From Euonymus europaeus (lineage: Eukaryota > Streptophyta > Magnoliopsida > Celastrales > Celastraceae), in the NCBI GenBank assembly GCA_963580455.1, contig OY756969.1, positions 24,876,498 to 24,940,497 on the forward strand: a DNA stretch of 64,000 nucleotides, given 5' to 3'. A program made the translations under genes and the position numbers. The notes beneath the pieces were generated by a model. It saw nothing but the letters and a program-made list of their open reading frames with translations. It made no database searches and was not told the origin of the DNA. Below are positions 25,664 to 37,395 of the stretch, piece by piece (position 1 is the first letter of the stretch; each line of letters begins with the position of its first letter).

Positions 25664-27220
25664 ACTGATATTCATAAAACCGTTTACGTAAAGAAACCAC
25701 AATTCGCGGCTAACTAGGTGAAACGAGACCTACTAGCCACCAGTTCTGAAATCAAAAACCGAAACGCCAGGATTGTGGAGCTCGAAAAGTATTGTGAAAT
25801 CAAGCTAAAAATCACAGTATTCAGAACTCGGAGTCAACGGATATTCATAAAACCGTTTACGTAAAGAAACCACAATTCGCGGCTAACTAGGTGAAACGAG
25901 ACCTACTTGCCACGAGTTCTGAAATAAAAACCCGAAACTCCCGGATTGTAGAGCTCGAAAAGTAGTGTGAAATCAAGCTAAAAATCACCGAATTCAGAAC
26001 TCGGAGTCAACGGATATTCATAAAACTGTTTACGTAAAGAAATCACATTTCGCGCCTAACTAGGTGAAACAAGACCTACTATCCACGAGTTCTGAAATCA
26101 AAAACCGAAATGCCAGGATTGTAGAGCTCGAAAAGTAGTGTGAAATCAAGCTAAAAATCACCGAATTCAAAACTCGGAGTCAACGGATATTCATAAAACC
26201 GTTTACGTAAAGAAACCACATTTCGCGCATAACTAGGTGAAACGAGACCTACTAGCCACGACTTCTGAAATCAAAAACCGAAATGCCAGGATTGTAGAGC
26301 TCGAAAAGTAGTGTGAAATCAAGCTAAAAATCACCGAATTCAGAACTCGGAGTCAACGGATATTCATAAAACCGTTTACGTATAGAAACCACAATTCGCG
26401 GCTAACTAGGTGAAACGAGACCTACTAGCCACAATTTTTGAAATCAAAAACGGAAATGCCAGGATTGTAGAGCTCAAAAAGTAGTGTCAAATCAAGCTAA
26501 AAATCACCGAATTCAGAACTCGGAGTCAAGGGATATTCATAAAACCGTTTACGTAAAGAAACCACAATTCGCGGCTAACTAGGTTAAACGAGACCTACTA
26601 GCCACGAGTTCTGAAATCAAAATCTGAAACTCCAGGATTGTAGAGCTCGAAAAGTAGTGTGAAATCAAGCTAAAAATCACCGAATTCAGATCTCGGAGTC
26701 AACGGATATTCGTAAAACCGTTTACGTAAAGAAACCACATTTCGCGCCTAACTAGGTGAAACGAGACCTACTAGCCACGAGTTCTGAAATCAAAAACCGA
26801 AATGCCAGGATTGTAGAGCTCGAAAAGTAGTGTCAAATCAAGCTAAAAATCACCGAATTCAGAACTCGGAGTCAAGGGATATTCATAAAACCGTTTACGT
26901 AAAGAAACCACAATTCGCGGCTAACTAGGTGAAACAAGACCTACAAGCCACGAGTTCTGAAATCGAAAACCGAAACCCCAGGATTGTAGAGCTCGAAAAG
27001 TAGTGTGAAATCCAGCTAAAGATCACCGAATTCAGAACACGGAGTCAACGGATATTCATAAAACCGTTTACGTAAAGAAACCACATTTCACGCGTAACTA
27101 GGTGAAACGAGACCTACTAGCCACGAGTTCTGAAATGAAAAACCGAAATGCCAAGATTGTAGAGTTCGAAAAGTAGTGTGAAATCAAGCAAAAAATCACC
27201 GAATTCAGAACTCGGAGTCA

Positions 27221-30200
27221 ACTGATATTCATAAAACCGTTTACGTAAAGAAACCACAATTTGCGGCTAACTAGGAGAAACGAGACCTATTAGCCACGAG
27301 TTCTGAAATTAAAAACCGAAATGCCAGGATTGTGGAGCTCGAAAAGTATTGTGAAATCAAGCTAAAAGTCACAGTATTCAGAACTCGGAGTCAACGGATA
27401 TTCATAAAACCGTTTACGTAAAGAAACCACAATTCGCGGCTAACTATGTGAAACGAGACCTACTAGCCACGAGTTCTGAAATCAAAAACCGAAACCCCAG
27501 GATTGTGGAGCTCGAAAAGTATTGTGAAATCAAGCTAAAAATCACAGTATTCAGAACTCGGAGTCAACGGATATTCATAAAACCGTTTACGTAAAGAAAC
27601 CACAATTCGCGGCTAACTAGGTGAAACGAGACCTACTTGCCACGAGTTCTGAAATCAAAACCCGAAACTCCAGGATTGTAGAGCTCGAAAAGTAGTGTGA
27701 AATCAAGCTAAAAATCACCGAATTCAGAACTCAGAGTGAACGGATATTCATAAAACCGTTTACGTAAAGAAACCAAATTTCTTGCCTAACTAGGTGAAAT
27801 GAGACCTACTAGCCACGAGTTCTGAAGTCAAAAACTGAAACGCCAGGATTGTAGAGCTCAAAAAGTAGTGTGAAATCATGCTAAAAATCACCGAATTCAG
27901 AACTCGGAGTCAACGGATATTCATAAAACCGTTTACGTAAAGAAACCACATTTCTCGCCTAACTAGGTGAAACAAGACCTACCAGCCACGAGTTCTGAAA
28001 TCAAAAACCGAAATGCCAGGATTGTAGAGCTCGAAAAGTAGTGTGAAATCAAGCTAAAAATCACCGAATTCAGAACTCGGAGTCAACGGATATTCATAAA
28101 ACCGTTTACGTAAAGAAACCACATTTCGCGCCTAAGTAGGTTAAACGAGACCTACTAGCCACGAGTTCTGAAATCAAAATCTGAAACTCCAGGATTGTAG
28201 AGCTCGAAAAGTAGTGTGAAATCAAGCTAAAAATCACCGAATTCAGAACTCGGAGTCAACGGATATTCATAAAACCGTTTACGTAAAGAAACTACATTTC
28301 GCGCCTAACTAGGTGAAACGAGACCTACTAGCCACGAGTTCTGAAATCAAAAACCGAAACCCCGGGATTGTGGAGCTCGAAAAGTATTGTGAAATCAAGC
28401 TAAAAATCACAGTATTCAGAACTCGGAGTCAACGGATATTCATAAAACCGTTTACGTAAAGAAACCACAATTCGCGGCTAACTAGGTGAAACGAGACCTA
28501 CTTTCCACGAGTTCTGAAATCAAAACCCGAAACTCCAGGATTGTAGAGCTCGAAAAGTAGTGTGAAATCAAGCTAAAAATCACCGAATTCAGAACTCAGA
28601 GTGAACGGATATTCATAAAAACGTTTACGTAAAGAAACCACATTTCTCGCCTAACTAGGTGAAACGAGACCTACTAGCCACGAGTTCTGAAGTCAAAAAC
28701 CGAAACGCCAGGATTGTAGAGCTCGAAAAGTAGTGTGAAATCAAGCTAAAAATCACCGAATTCAGAACTCAGAGTCAACGGATATTCATAAAACCGTTTA
28801 CGTAAAGAAACCACATTTCTCGCCTAACTAGGTGAAACGAGACCTACTAGCCACGAGTTCTGAAATCAAAAACCGAAATTCCAGGATTGTAGAGCTCGAA
28901 AAGTAGTGTGAAATCAAGCTAAAAATCACCGAATTCAGAACTCGGAGTCAACGGATATTCATAAAACCGTTTACGTAAAGAAATCACATTTCGCGCCTAA
29001 CTAGGTGAAACGAGACCTACTAGCCACGAGTTCTGAAATCAAAATCCGAAACTCCAGGATTGTAGAGCTCGAAAATTCGTGTGAAATCAAGCTAAAAATC
29101 ACCGAATTCAGAACTCGGAGTCAACGGATATTCATAAAACCGTTTATGTAAAGAAACCACATTTCGCGCCTAACTAGGTGAATCGAGACTTACTAGCCAC
29201 GAGTTCTGAAATCAAAAACCGAAACACCAGGATTGTAGAGCTCGAAAAGTAGTGTGAAATCAAGCTAAAAATCAACGAATTCAGAACTCAGAGTCAACGG
29301 ATATTCATAAAACCGTTTACGTAAAGAAACCACATTTCTCACCTAACTAGGTGAAACGAGACCTACTAGCCACGAGTTCTGAAGTCAAAAACCGAAACGC
29401 CAGGATTGTAGAGCTCGAAAAGTAGTGTGAAATCATGCTAAAAATCACCGAATTCAGAACTCGGAGTCAACGGATATTCATAAAACCGTTTACGTAAAGA
29501 AACCACATTTCTCGCCTAACTAGGTGAAACAAGACCTACCAGCCACGAGTTCTGAAATAAAAAACGAAATGCCAGGATTGTAGAGCTCGAAAAGTAGTGT
29601 GAAATCAAGCTAAAAATCACCGAATTCAGAACTCGGAGTCAACGGATATTCATAAAACCGTTTACGTAAAGAAACCACATTTCGCGCCTAACTAGGTGAA
29701 ACGAGACCTACTAGCCACGATTTCTGAAATCAAAAACCAAAATGCCAGGATTGTAGAGCTCAAAAAGTAGTGTCAAATCAAGCTAAAAATCACCGAATTC
29801 AGAACTCGGAGTCAACGGATATTCATAAAACCGTTTACGTAAAGAAACCACATTTCGCGCCTAACTAGGTGAAACGAGACCTACTAGCCACGAGTTCTGA
29901 AATCAAAATCCGAAACACCGAAATGCTAGGATTGTAGAGCTCGAAAACTAGTGTGAAATCAAGCTAAAAATCACCGAATTCAGAACTCGGAGTCAACGGA
30001 TATTCATAAAATCGTTTACGTAAAGAAACTACATTTCGCGCCTAACTAGGTGAAACGAAACCTACTAGCCACGAGTTCTGAAATCAAAAACCGAAACCCC
30101 GGGATTGTGGAGCTCGAAAAGTATTGTGAAATCAAGCTAAAAATCACAGTATTCAGAACTCGGAGTCAACGGATATTCATAAAACCGTTTACGTAAAGAA

Positions 30201-31566
30201 ACCACAATTCGCGGCTAACTAGGTGAAACGAGACCTACTTTCCACGAGTCCTGTTATCAAAACCCGAAACTCCAGGATTGTAGAGCTCGAAAAGTAGTGT
30301 GAAATCAAGCTAAAAATCACCGAATTCAGAACTCAGAGTCAACGGATATTCATAAAAACGTTTACGTAAAGAAACCACATTTCTCGCCTAACTAGGTGAA
30401 ACGAAACCTACTAGCCACGAGTTCTGAAGTCAAAAACCGAAACGCCAGGATTGTAGAACTCGAAAAGTAGTGTGAAATCAAGCTAAAAATCACCGAATTC
30501 AGAACTCAGAGTCAACGGATATTCATAAAACCGTTTACGTAAAGAAACCACATTTCTCGCCTAACTAGGTGAAACGAGACCTACTAGCCACGAGTTCTGA
30601 AATCAAAAACCGAAATTCCAGGATTGTAGAGCTCGAAAAGTAGTGTGAAATCAAGCTAAAAATCACCGAATTCAGAACTCGGAGTCAACGGATATTCATA
30701 AAACCGTTTACGTAAAGAAATCACATTTCGCGCCTAACTAGGTGAAACGAGACCTACTAGCCACGAGTTCTGAAATCAAAATCCGAAACTCCAGGATTGT
30801 AGAGCTCGAAAATTCGTGTGAAATCAAGCTAAAAATCACCGAATTCAGAACTCGGAGTCAACGGATATTCATAAAACCGTTTACGTAAAGAAACCACATT
30901 TCGCGCCTAACTAGGTGAATCGAGACTTACTAGCCACGAGTTCTGAAATCAAAAACCGAAACGCCAGGATTGTAGAGCTCGAAAAGTAGTGTGAAATCAA
31001 GCTAAAAATCAACGAATTCAGAACTCAGAGTCAACGGATATTCATAAAACCGTTTACGTAAAGAAACCACATTTCTCACCTAACTAGGTGAAACGAGACC
31101 TACTAGCCACGAGTTCTGAAGTCAAAAACCGAAATGCCAGGATTGTAGAGCTCGAAAAGTAGTGTGAAATCATGCTAAAAATCTCCGAATTCAGAACTCG
31201 GAGTCAACGGATATTCATAAAACCGTTTACGTAAAGAAACCACATTTCTCGCCTAACTAGGTGAAACAAGACCTACCAGCCACGAGTTCTGAAATAAAAA
31301 CCGAAATGCCAGGATTGTAGAGCTCGAAAAGTAGTGTGAAATCAAGCTAAAAATCACCGAATTCAGAACTCGGAGTCAACGGATATTCATAAAACCGTTT
31401 ATGTAAAGAAACCACATTTCGCGCCTAACTAGGTGAAACGAGACCTACTAGCCACGATTTCTGAAATCAAAAACCAAAATGCCAGGATTGTAGAGCTCAA
31501 AAAGTAGGGTGAAATCAAGCTAAAAATCACCGAATTCAGAACTCGGAGTCAACGGATATTCATAAA
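27221..31566 (+). repeat. HOR region C, 9- and 10-monomer units
   Basis: Units are marked by AAGACCTACCAGCC, with ACCTACC starting at 27,977, 29,534 and 31,271. The spacings are 1,557 bp (9 x 173) and 1,737 bp (10 x 173 + 7, which an 8-bp duplication at 29,910 and a 1-bp loss in AAAAAACGAAATG explain). Shared variants include AAATCATGCTAAAAATC, GAAAATTCGTGTG, GAACTCAGAGTC and CTTTCCACGAG. Monomers with CACAGTATTC still occur but are sparse. No non-satellite DNA is visible. Confidence 0.78.
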
Positions 31567-33049
31567 ACCGTTTACGTAAAGAAACCACATTTCGCGCCTA
31601 ACTAGGTGAAACGAGACCTACTAGCCACGAGTTCTGAAATCAAAATCCGAAACACCGAAATGCCAGGATTGTAGAGCTCGAAAAGTAGTGTGAAATCATG
31701 CTAAAAATCACCGAATTCAGAACTCGGAGTCAACGGATATTCATAAAACCGTTTACGTAAATAAACTACATTTCTCGCCTAACTAGGTGAAACGAGACCT
31801 ACTAGCCACGAGTTCTGAAATCAAAATCCGAAACTCCAGGATTGTAGAGCTCGAAAAGTAGTGTGAAATCGAGCTAAAAATCACCGAATTCAGAACTCGG
31901 AGTCAACGGATATTCATAAAACCGTTTACGTAAAGAAACCACATTTCGCGCCTAACTAGGTGAAACGAGACCTACTAGCCCCGATTTCTGAAATCAAAAA
32001 CCAAAATGCCAGGATTGTAGAGCTCAAAAAGTAGTGTGAAATCAAGCTAAAAATCACCGAATTCAGAAGCCACGAGTTCTGAAATCAAAAACCGAAATGC
32101 CAGGATTGTAGAGCTCGAAAAGTAGTGTGAAATCAAGCTAAAAATCACCGAATTCAAAACTCGGAGTCAACGTATATTCATAAAACCGTTTACTTAAAGA
32201 AACCACATTTCGCGCCTAACTAGGTGAAACGAGACCTACTAGCCACGATTTCTGAAATCAAAAACCAAAATACCAGGATTGTAGAGCTCAAAAAGTAGTG
32301 TGAAATCAAGCTAAAAATCACCGAATTCAGAACTCGGAGTCAACGGATATTCATAAAACCGTTTATGTAAAGAAACCACATTTCGCGCCTAACTAGGTGA
32401 AACGAGACCTACTAGCCACAAGTTCTGAAATCAAAATCCGAAATACCAGGATTGTAGAGCTCAAAAAGTAGTGTGAAATCAAGCTAAAAATCACCGAATT
32501 TAGAACTCGGAGTCATCGGATATTCATAAAACCGTTTACGTAAATAAACCTAATTTCGCGCCTAACTAGGTGAAACAAGACCTACTAGCCACGAGTTCTG
32601 AAATCAAAAACCGAAACTCCAGGATTGTGGAGCTCGAAAAGTAGTGTGAAATCAAGCTAAAAATCACCGAATTCAGAACTCGGAGTCAACGGATATTCAT
32701 AAAAACGTTTACGTAAAGAAACCACAATTCGCGGCTAACTAGGTGAAACGAGACCTACTAGCCACGAGTTCTGAAATCAAAAACCGAAATGCCAGGATTG
32801 TAGAGCTCGAAAAGTAGTGTGAAATCAAGCTAAAAATCACCGAATTCAGAACTCGGAGTCAACGGATATTCATAAAACCGTTTACGTAAAGAAACCACAT
32901 TTCGCGCCTAACTAGGTGAAACGAGACCTACTAGCCACGATTTCTGAAATCAAAAACCAAAATGCCAGGATTGTAGAGCTCAAAAAGTAGGGTGAAATCA
33001 AGCTAAAAATCACCGAATTCAGAACTCGGAGTCAACGGATATTCATAAA
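31567..33049 (+). repeat. HOR region D, unit 1 (1,483 bp)
   Basis: First of three tandem units that share an 8-bp duplication (CCGAAACACCGAAATG at 31,647), AAATCATGCTAAAAATC, AAATCGAGCTAAAAATC and a 91-bp truncated monomer. The distance to the next unit's markers is 1,483 bp, equal to 8 full monomers, one 91-bp monomer and the 8-bp duplication. It is shorter than units 2 and 3 by about four monomers. Confidence 0.78.
32028..32118 (+). repeat. Truncated 91-bp satellite monomer (82-bp deletion), copy 1
   Basis: A monomer lacking consensus positions 42-123. TTCAGAA is joined directly to GCCACGAG near 32,067. The deletion brings the two arms of the monomer's inverted repeat together as TTCAGAA, an 8-base gap and TTCTGAA, giving a tight potential hairpin. 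One base (A) is shared at the junction. Confidence 0.88.
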
Positions 33050-35225
33050 ACCGTTTACGTAAAGAAACCACATTTCGTGCCTAACTAGGTGAAACGAGAC
33101 CTACTAGCCACGAGTTCTGAAATCAAAATCCGAAACACCGAAATGCCAGGATTGTAGAGCTCGAAAAGTAGTGTGAAATCATGCTAAAAATCACCGAATT
33201 CAGAACTCGGAGTCAACGGATATTCATAAAACCGTTTACGTAAATAAACCACATTTCTCGCCTAACTAGGTGAAACGAGACCTACTAGGCGCGAGTTCTG
33301 AAATCAAAATCCGAAACTCCAGGATTGTAGAGCTCGAAAAGTAGTGTGAAATCGAGCTAAAAATCACCGAATTCAGAACTCGGAGTCAACGGATATTCAT
33401 AAAACCGTTTACGTAAAGAAACCACATTTCGCGCCTAACTAGGTGAAACGAGACCTACTAGCCCCGATTTCTGAAATCAAAAACCAAAATGCCAGGATTG
33501 TAGAGCTCAAAAAGTAGTGTGAAATCAAGCTAAAAATCACCGAATTCAGAAGCCACGAGTTCTGAAATCAAAAACCGAAATGCCAGGATTGTAGAGCTCG
33601 AAAAGTAGTGTGAAATCAAGCTAAAAATCACCGAATTCAAAACTCGTAGTCAACGTATATTCATAAAACCGTTTACTTAAAGAAACCACATTTCGCGCCT
33701 AACTAGGTGAAACGAGACCTACTAGCCACGATTTCTGAAATCAAAAACCAAAATACCAGGATTGTAGAGCTCAAAAAGTAGTGTGAAATCAAGCTAAAAA
33801 TCACCGAATTCAGAACTCGGAGTCAACGGATATTCATAAAACCGTTTATGTAAGGAAACCACATTTCGCGCCTTACTAGGTGAAACGAGACCTACTAGCC
33901 ACAAGTTCTGAAATCAAAATCCGAAATACCAGGATTGTAGAGCTCAAAAAGTAGTGTGAAATCAAGCTAAAAATCACCGAATTCAGAACTCGGAGTCATC
34001 GGATATTCATAAAACCGTTTACGTAAATAAACCTAATTTCGCGCCTAACTAGGTGAAACGAGACCTACTAGCCACGAGTTCTGAAATCAAAAACCGAAAC
34101 TCCAGGATTGTGGAGCTCGAAAAGTAGTGTGAGATCAAGCTAAAAATCACCGAATTCAGAACTCGGAGTCAACGGATATTCATAAAAACGTTTACGTAAA
34201 GAAACCACAATTCGCAGCTAACTAGGTGAAACGAGACCTACTAGCCACGAGTTCTGAAATCAAAAACCGAAATGCCAGGATTGTAGAGCTCGAAAAGTAG
34301 TGTGAAATCAAGCTAAAAATCACCGAATTCAGAACTCGGAGTCAACGGATATTCATAAAACCGTTTACGTAAAGAAACCACAATTCGCGCCTAACTAGGT
34401 GAAACGAGACATACTAGCCACGAGTTCTGAAATCAAAAACCGAAACGCCAAGATTGTAAAAGCTCGAAAAGTAGTGTGAAATCAAGCAAAAAATCACCGA
34501 ATTCAGAACTCGGAGTCAACTGATATTCATAAAACCGTTTACGTAAAGAAACCACATTTCTCGCCTAACTAGGTGAAACGAGACCTACTAGCCACGAGTT
34601 CTGAAATCAAAAACCGAAACTCCAGGATTGTAGAGCTCGAAAATTATTGTGAAATCAAGCTAAAAATCACAGTATTCAGAACTCGGAGTCACCGGATATT
34701 CATAAAACCGTTTACGTAAAGAAACCATATTTCTCGCCTAACTAGGTGAAACGAGACCTACTAGCCACGAGTTCTGAAATCAAAAACCGAAACCCCAGGA
34801 TCGTAGAGCTCAAAAAGTATTGTGAAATCAATCTAAAAATCACAGTATTTAGAACTCAGAGTCAACGGATATTCATAAAACCGTTTACGTAAAGAAACCA
34901 CAATTCGCGCCTAACTAGGTGAAACGAGACCTACTAGCAACGAGTTCTGAAATAAAAATCCGAAACGCCAGGATTGTAGAGCTCGAAAAGTAGTGTGAAA
35001 TCAAGCTAAAAATCACCGAATTCAGAACTCGGAGTCAACGGATATTCATAAAACCATTTACGTAAAGAAACCAGATTTCGCGCCTAACTAGGTGAAACGA
35101 GACCAACTATCCACGAGTTCTGAAATCAAAAACCGAAACGCCAGGATTGTAGAGCTCGAAAAGTAGTATGAAATCAAGCTAAAAATCAACGAATTCAGAA
35201 CTCGGAGTCAACGGATATTCATAAA
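33050..35225 (+). repeat. HOR region D, unit 2 (2,176 bp)
   Basis: Same order of markers as unit 1, extended by about four monomers. Its length, 2,176 bp, equals 12 x 173 + 91 + 8 + 1. The extra base is in GATTGTAAAAGCTC at 34,456, where other copies have GATTGTAGAGCTC. Other variants shared with unit 3 are GTTTATGTAAGGAAACC, CGCGCCTTACTAGG, GTCATCGG, AAAAATTATTGTG-type monomers and CCAACTATCCACGAG. Confidence 0.8.
33511..33601 (+). repeat. Truncated 91-bp satellite monomer, copy 2
   Basis: Same 82-bp internal deletion and same junction as the copy at 32,028, inside the next HOR unit. An identical breakpoint means one deletion event was later amplified with its HOR, not repeated independently. 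Confidence 0.88.
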
Positions 35226-37395
35226 ACCGTTTACGTAAAGAAACCACATTTCGCGCCTAACTAGGTGAAACGAGACCTACTAGCCACGAGTTCTGAAATC
35301 AAAATCCGAAACACCGAAATGCCAGGATTGTAGAGCTCGAAAAGTAGTGTGAAATCATGCTAAAAATCACCGAATTCAGAACTCGGAGTCAACGGATATT
35401 CATAAAACCGTTTACGTAAATAAACCACATTTCTCGCCTAACTAGGTGAAACGAGACCTACTAGCCGCGAGTTCTGAAATCAAAATCCGAAACTCCAGGA
35501 TTGTAGAGCTCGAAAAGTAGTGTGAAATCGAGCTAAAAATCACCGAATTCAGAACTCGGAGTCAACGGATATTCATAAAACCGTTTACGTAAAGAAACCA
35601 CATTTCGCGCCTAACTAGGTGAAACGAGACCTACTAGCCCCGATTTCTGAAATCAAAAACCAAAATGCCAGGATTGTAGAGCTCAAAAAGTAGTGTGAAA
35701 TCAAGCTAAAAATCACCGAATTCAGAAGCCACGAGTTCTGAAATCAAAAACCGAAATGCCAGGATTGTAGAGCTCGAAAAGTAGTGTGAAATCAAGCTAA
35801 AAATCACCGAATTCAAAACTCGGAGTCAACGTATATTCATAAAACCGTTTACTTAAAGAAACCACATTTCGCGCCTAACTAGGTGAAACGAGACCTACTA
35901 GCCACGATTTCTGAAATCAAAAACCAAAATACCAGGATTGTAGAGCTCAAAAAGTAGTGTGAAATCAAGCTAAAAATCACCGAATTCAGAACTCGGAGTC
36001 AACGGATATTCATAAAACCGTTTATGTAAGGAAACCACATTTCGCGCCTTACTAGGTGAAACGAGACCTACTAGCCACAAGTTCTGAAATCAAAATCCGA
36101 AATACCAGGATTGTAGAGCTCAAAAAGTAGTGTGAAATCAAGCTAAAAATCACCGAATTCAGAACTCGGAGTCATCGGATATTCATAAAACCGTTTACGT
36201 AAATAAACCTAATTTCGCGCCTAACTAGGTGAAACGAGACCTACTAGCCACGAGTTCTGAAATCAAAAACCGAAACTCCAGGATTGTGGAGCTCGAAAAG
36301 TAGTGTGAAATCAAGCTAAAAATCACCGAATTCAGAACTCGGAGTCAACGGATATTCATAAAAACGTTTACGTAAAGAAACCACAATTCGCAGCTAACTA
36401 GGTGAAACGAGACCTACTAGCCACGAGTTCTGAAATCAAAAACCGAAATGCCAGGATTGTAGAGCTCGAAAAGTAGTGTGAAATCAAGCTAAAAATCACC
36501 GAATTCAGAACTCGGAGTCAACGGATATTCATAAAACCGTTTACGTAAAGAAACCACAATTCGCGCCTAACTAGGTGAAACGAGACATACTAGCCACGAG
36601 TTCTGAAATCAAAAACCGAAACGCCAAGATTGTAAAAGCTCGAAAAGTAGTGTGAAATCAAGCAAAAAATCACCGAATTCAGAACTCGGAGTCAACTGAT
36701 ATTCATAAAACCGTTTACGTAAAGAAACCACATTTCTCGCCTAACTAGGTGAAACGAGACCTACTAGCCACGAGTTCTGAAATCAAAAACCGAAACTCCA
36801 GGATTGTAGAGCTCGAAAATTATTGTGAAATCAAGCTAAAAATCACAGTATTCAGAACTCGGAGTCACCGGATATTCATAAAACCGTTTACGTAAAGAAA
36901 CCATATTTCTCGCCTAACTAGGTGAAACGAGACCTACTAGCCACGAGTTCTGAAATCAAAAACCGAAACCCCAGGATCGTAGAGCTCAAAAAGTATTGTG
37001 AAATCAATCTAAAAATCACAGTATTTAGAACTCAGAGTCAACGGATATTCATAAAACCGTTTACGTAAAGAAACCACAATTCGCGCCTAACTAGGTGAAA
37101 CGAGACCTACTAGCAACGAGTTCTGAAATAAAAATCCGAAACGCCAGGATTGTAGAGCTCGAAAAGTAGTGTGAAATCAAGCTAAAAATCACCGAATTCA
37201 GAACTCGGAGTCAACGGATATTCATAAAACCATTTACGTAAAGAAACCAGATTTCGCGCCTAACTAGGTGAAACGAGACCAACTATCCACGAGTTCTGAA
37301 ATCAAAAACCGAAACGCCAGGATTGTAGAGCTCGAAAAGTAGTATGAAATCAAGCTAAAAATCAACGAATTCAGAACTCGGAGTCAACGGATATT
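35226..37395 (+). repeat. HOR region D, unit 3 (~2.17 kb)
   Basis: Tandem copy of unit 2. The 8-bp duplication (33,130 and 35,306), the truncated monomer (33,511 and 35,687) and GTAAAAGCTC (34,456 and 36,632) are all exactly 2,176 bp apart. Similarity ends near 37,396, where ATTCGTAAAACC replaces ATTCATAAAACC and the downstream monomer order changes. Very few differences separate the two units, so the duplication is young relative to the array. Confidence 0.8.
35687..35777 (+). repeat. Truncated 91-bp satellite monomer, copy 3
   Basis: Third copy of the 82-bp-deleted monomer, 2,176 bp after copy 2, again with TTCAGAA joined to GCCACGAG. It marks unit 3 of HOR region D. Confidence 0.88.

Larger units (their letters stand above)
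16640..27220 (+). repeat. HOR region B with the CACAGTATTC monomer subtype
   Basis: About 61 monomers in HOR units marked by GCAAAAAATCACCG followed by ACTGATATTC. ACTGATATTC starts at 16,674, 19,267, 21,170, 23,417, 25,664 and 27,221, giving spacings of 2,593, 1,903, 2,247, 2,247 and 1,557 bp (15, 11, 13, 13 and 9 monomers with 0-2 bp of indel). A distinct monomer subtype alternates with ordinary ones here. It carries GTATTGTGAAATC and CACAGTATTCAG, usually with GAAACCCCGGGATTGTGG, and one base is often missing in the CCCGGG run. This subtype destroys GAATTC. Other private variants are TTGTCACGAG and AAATCACATTTCG. Confidence 0.82.
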
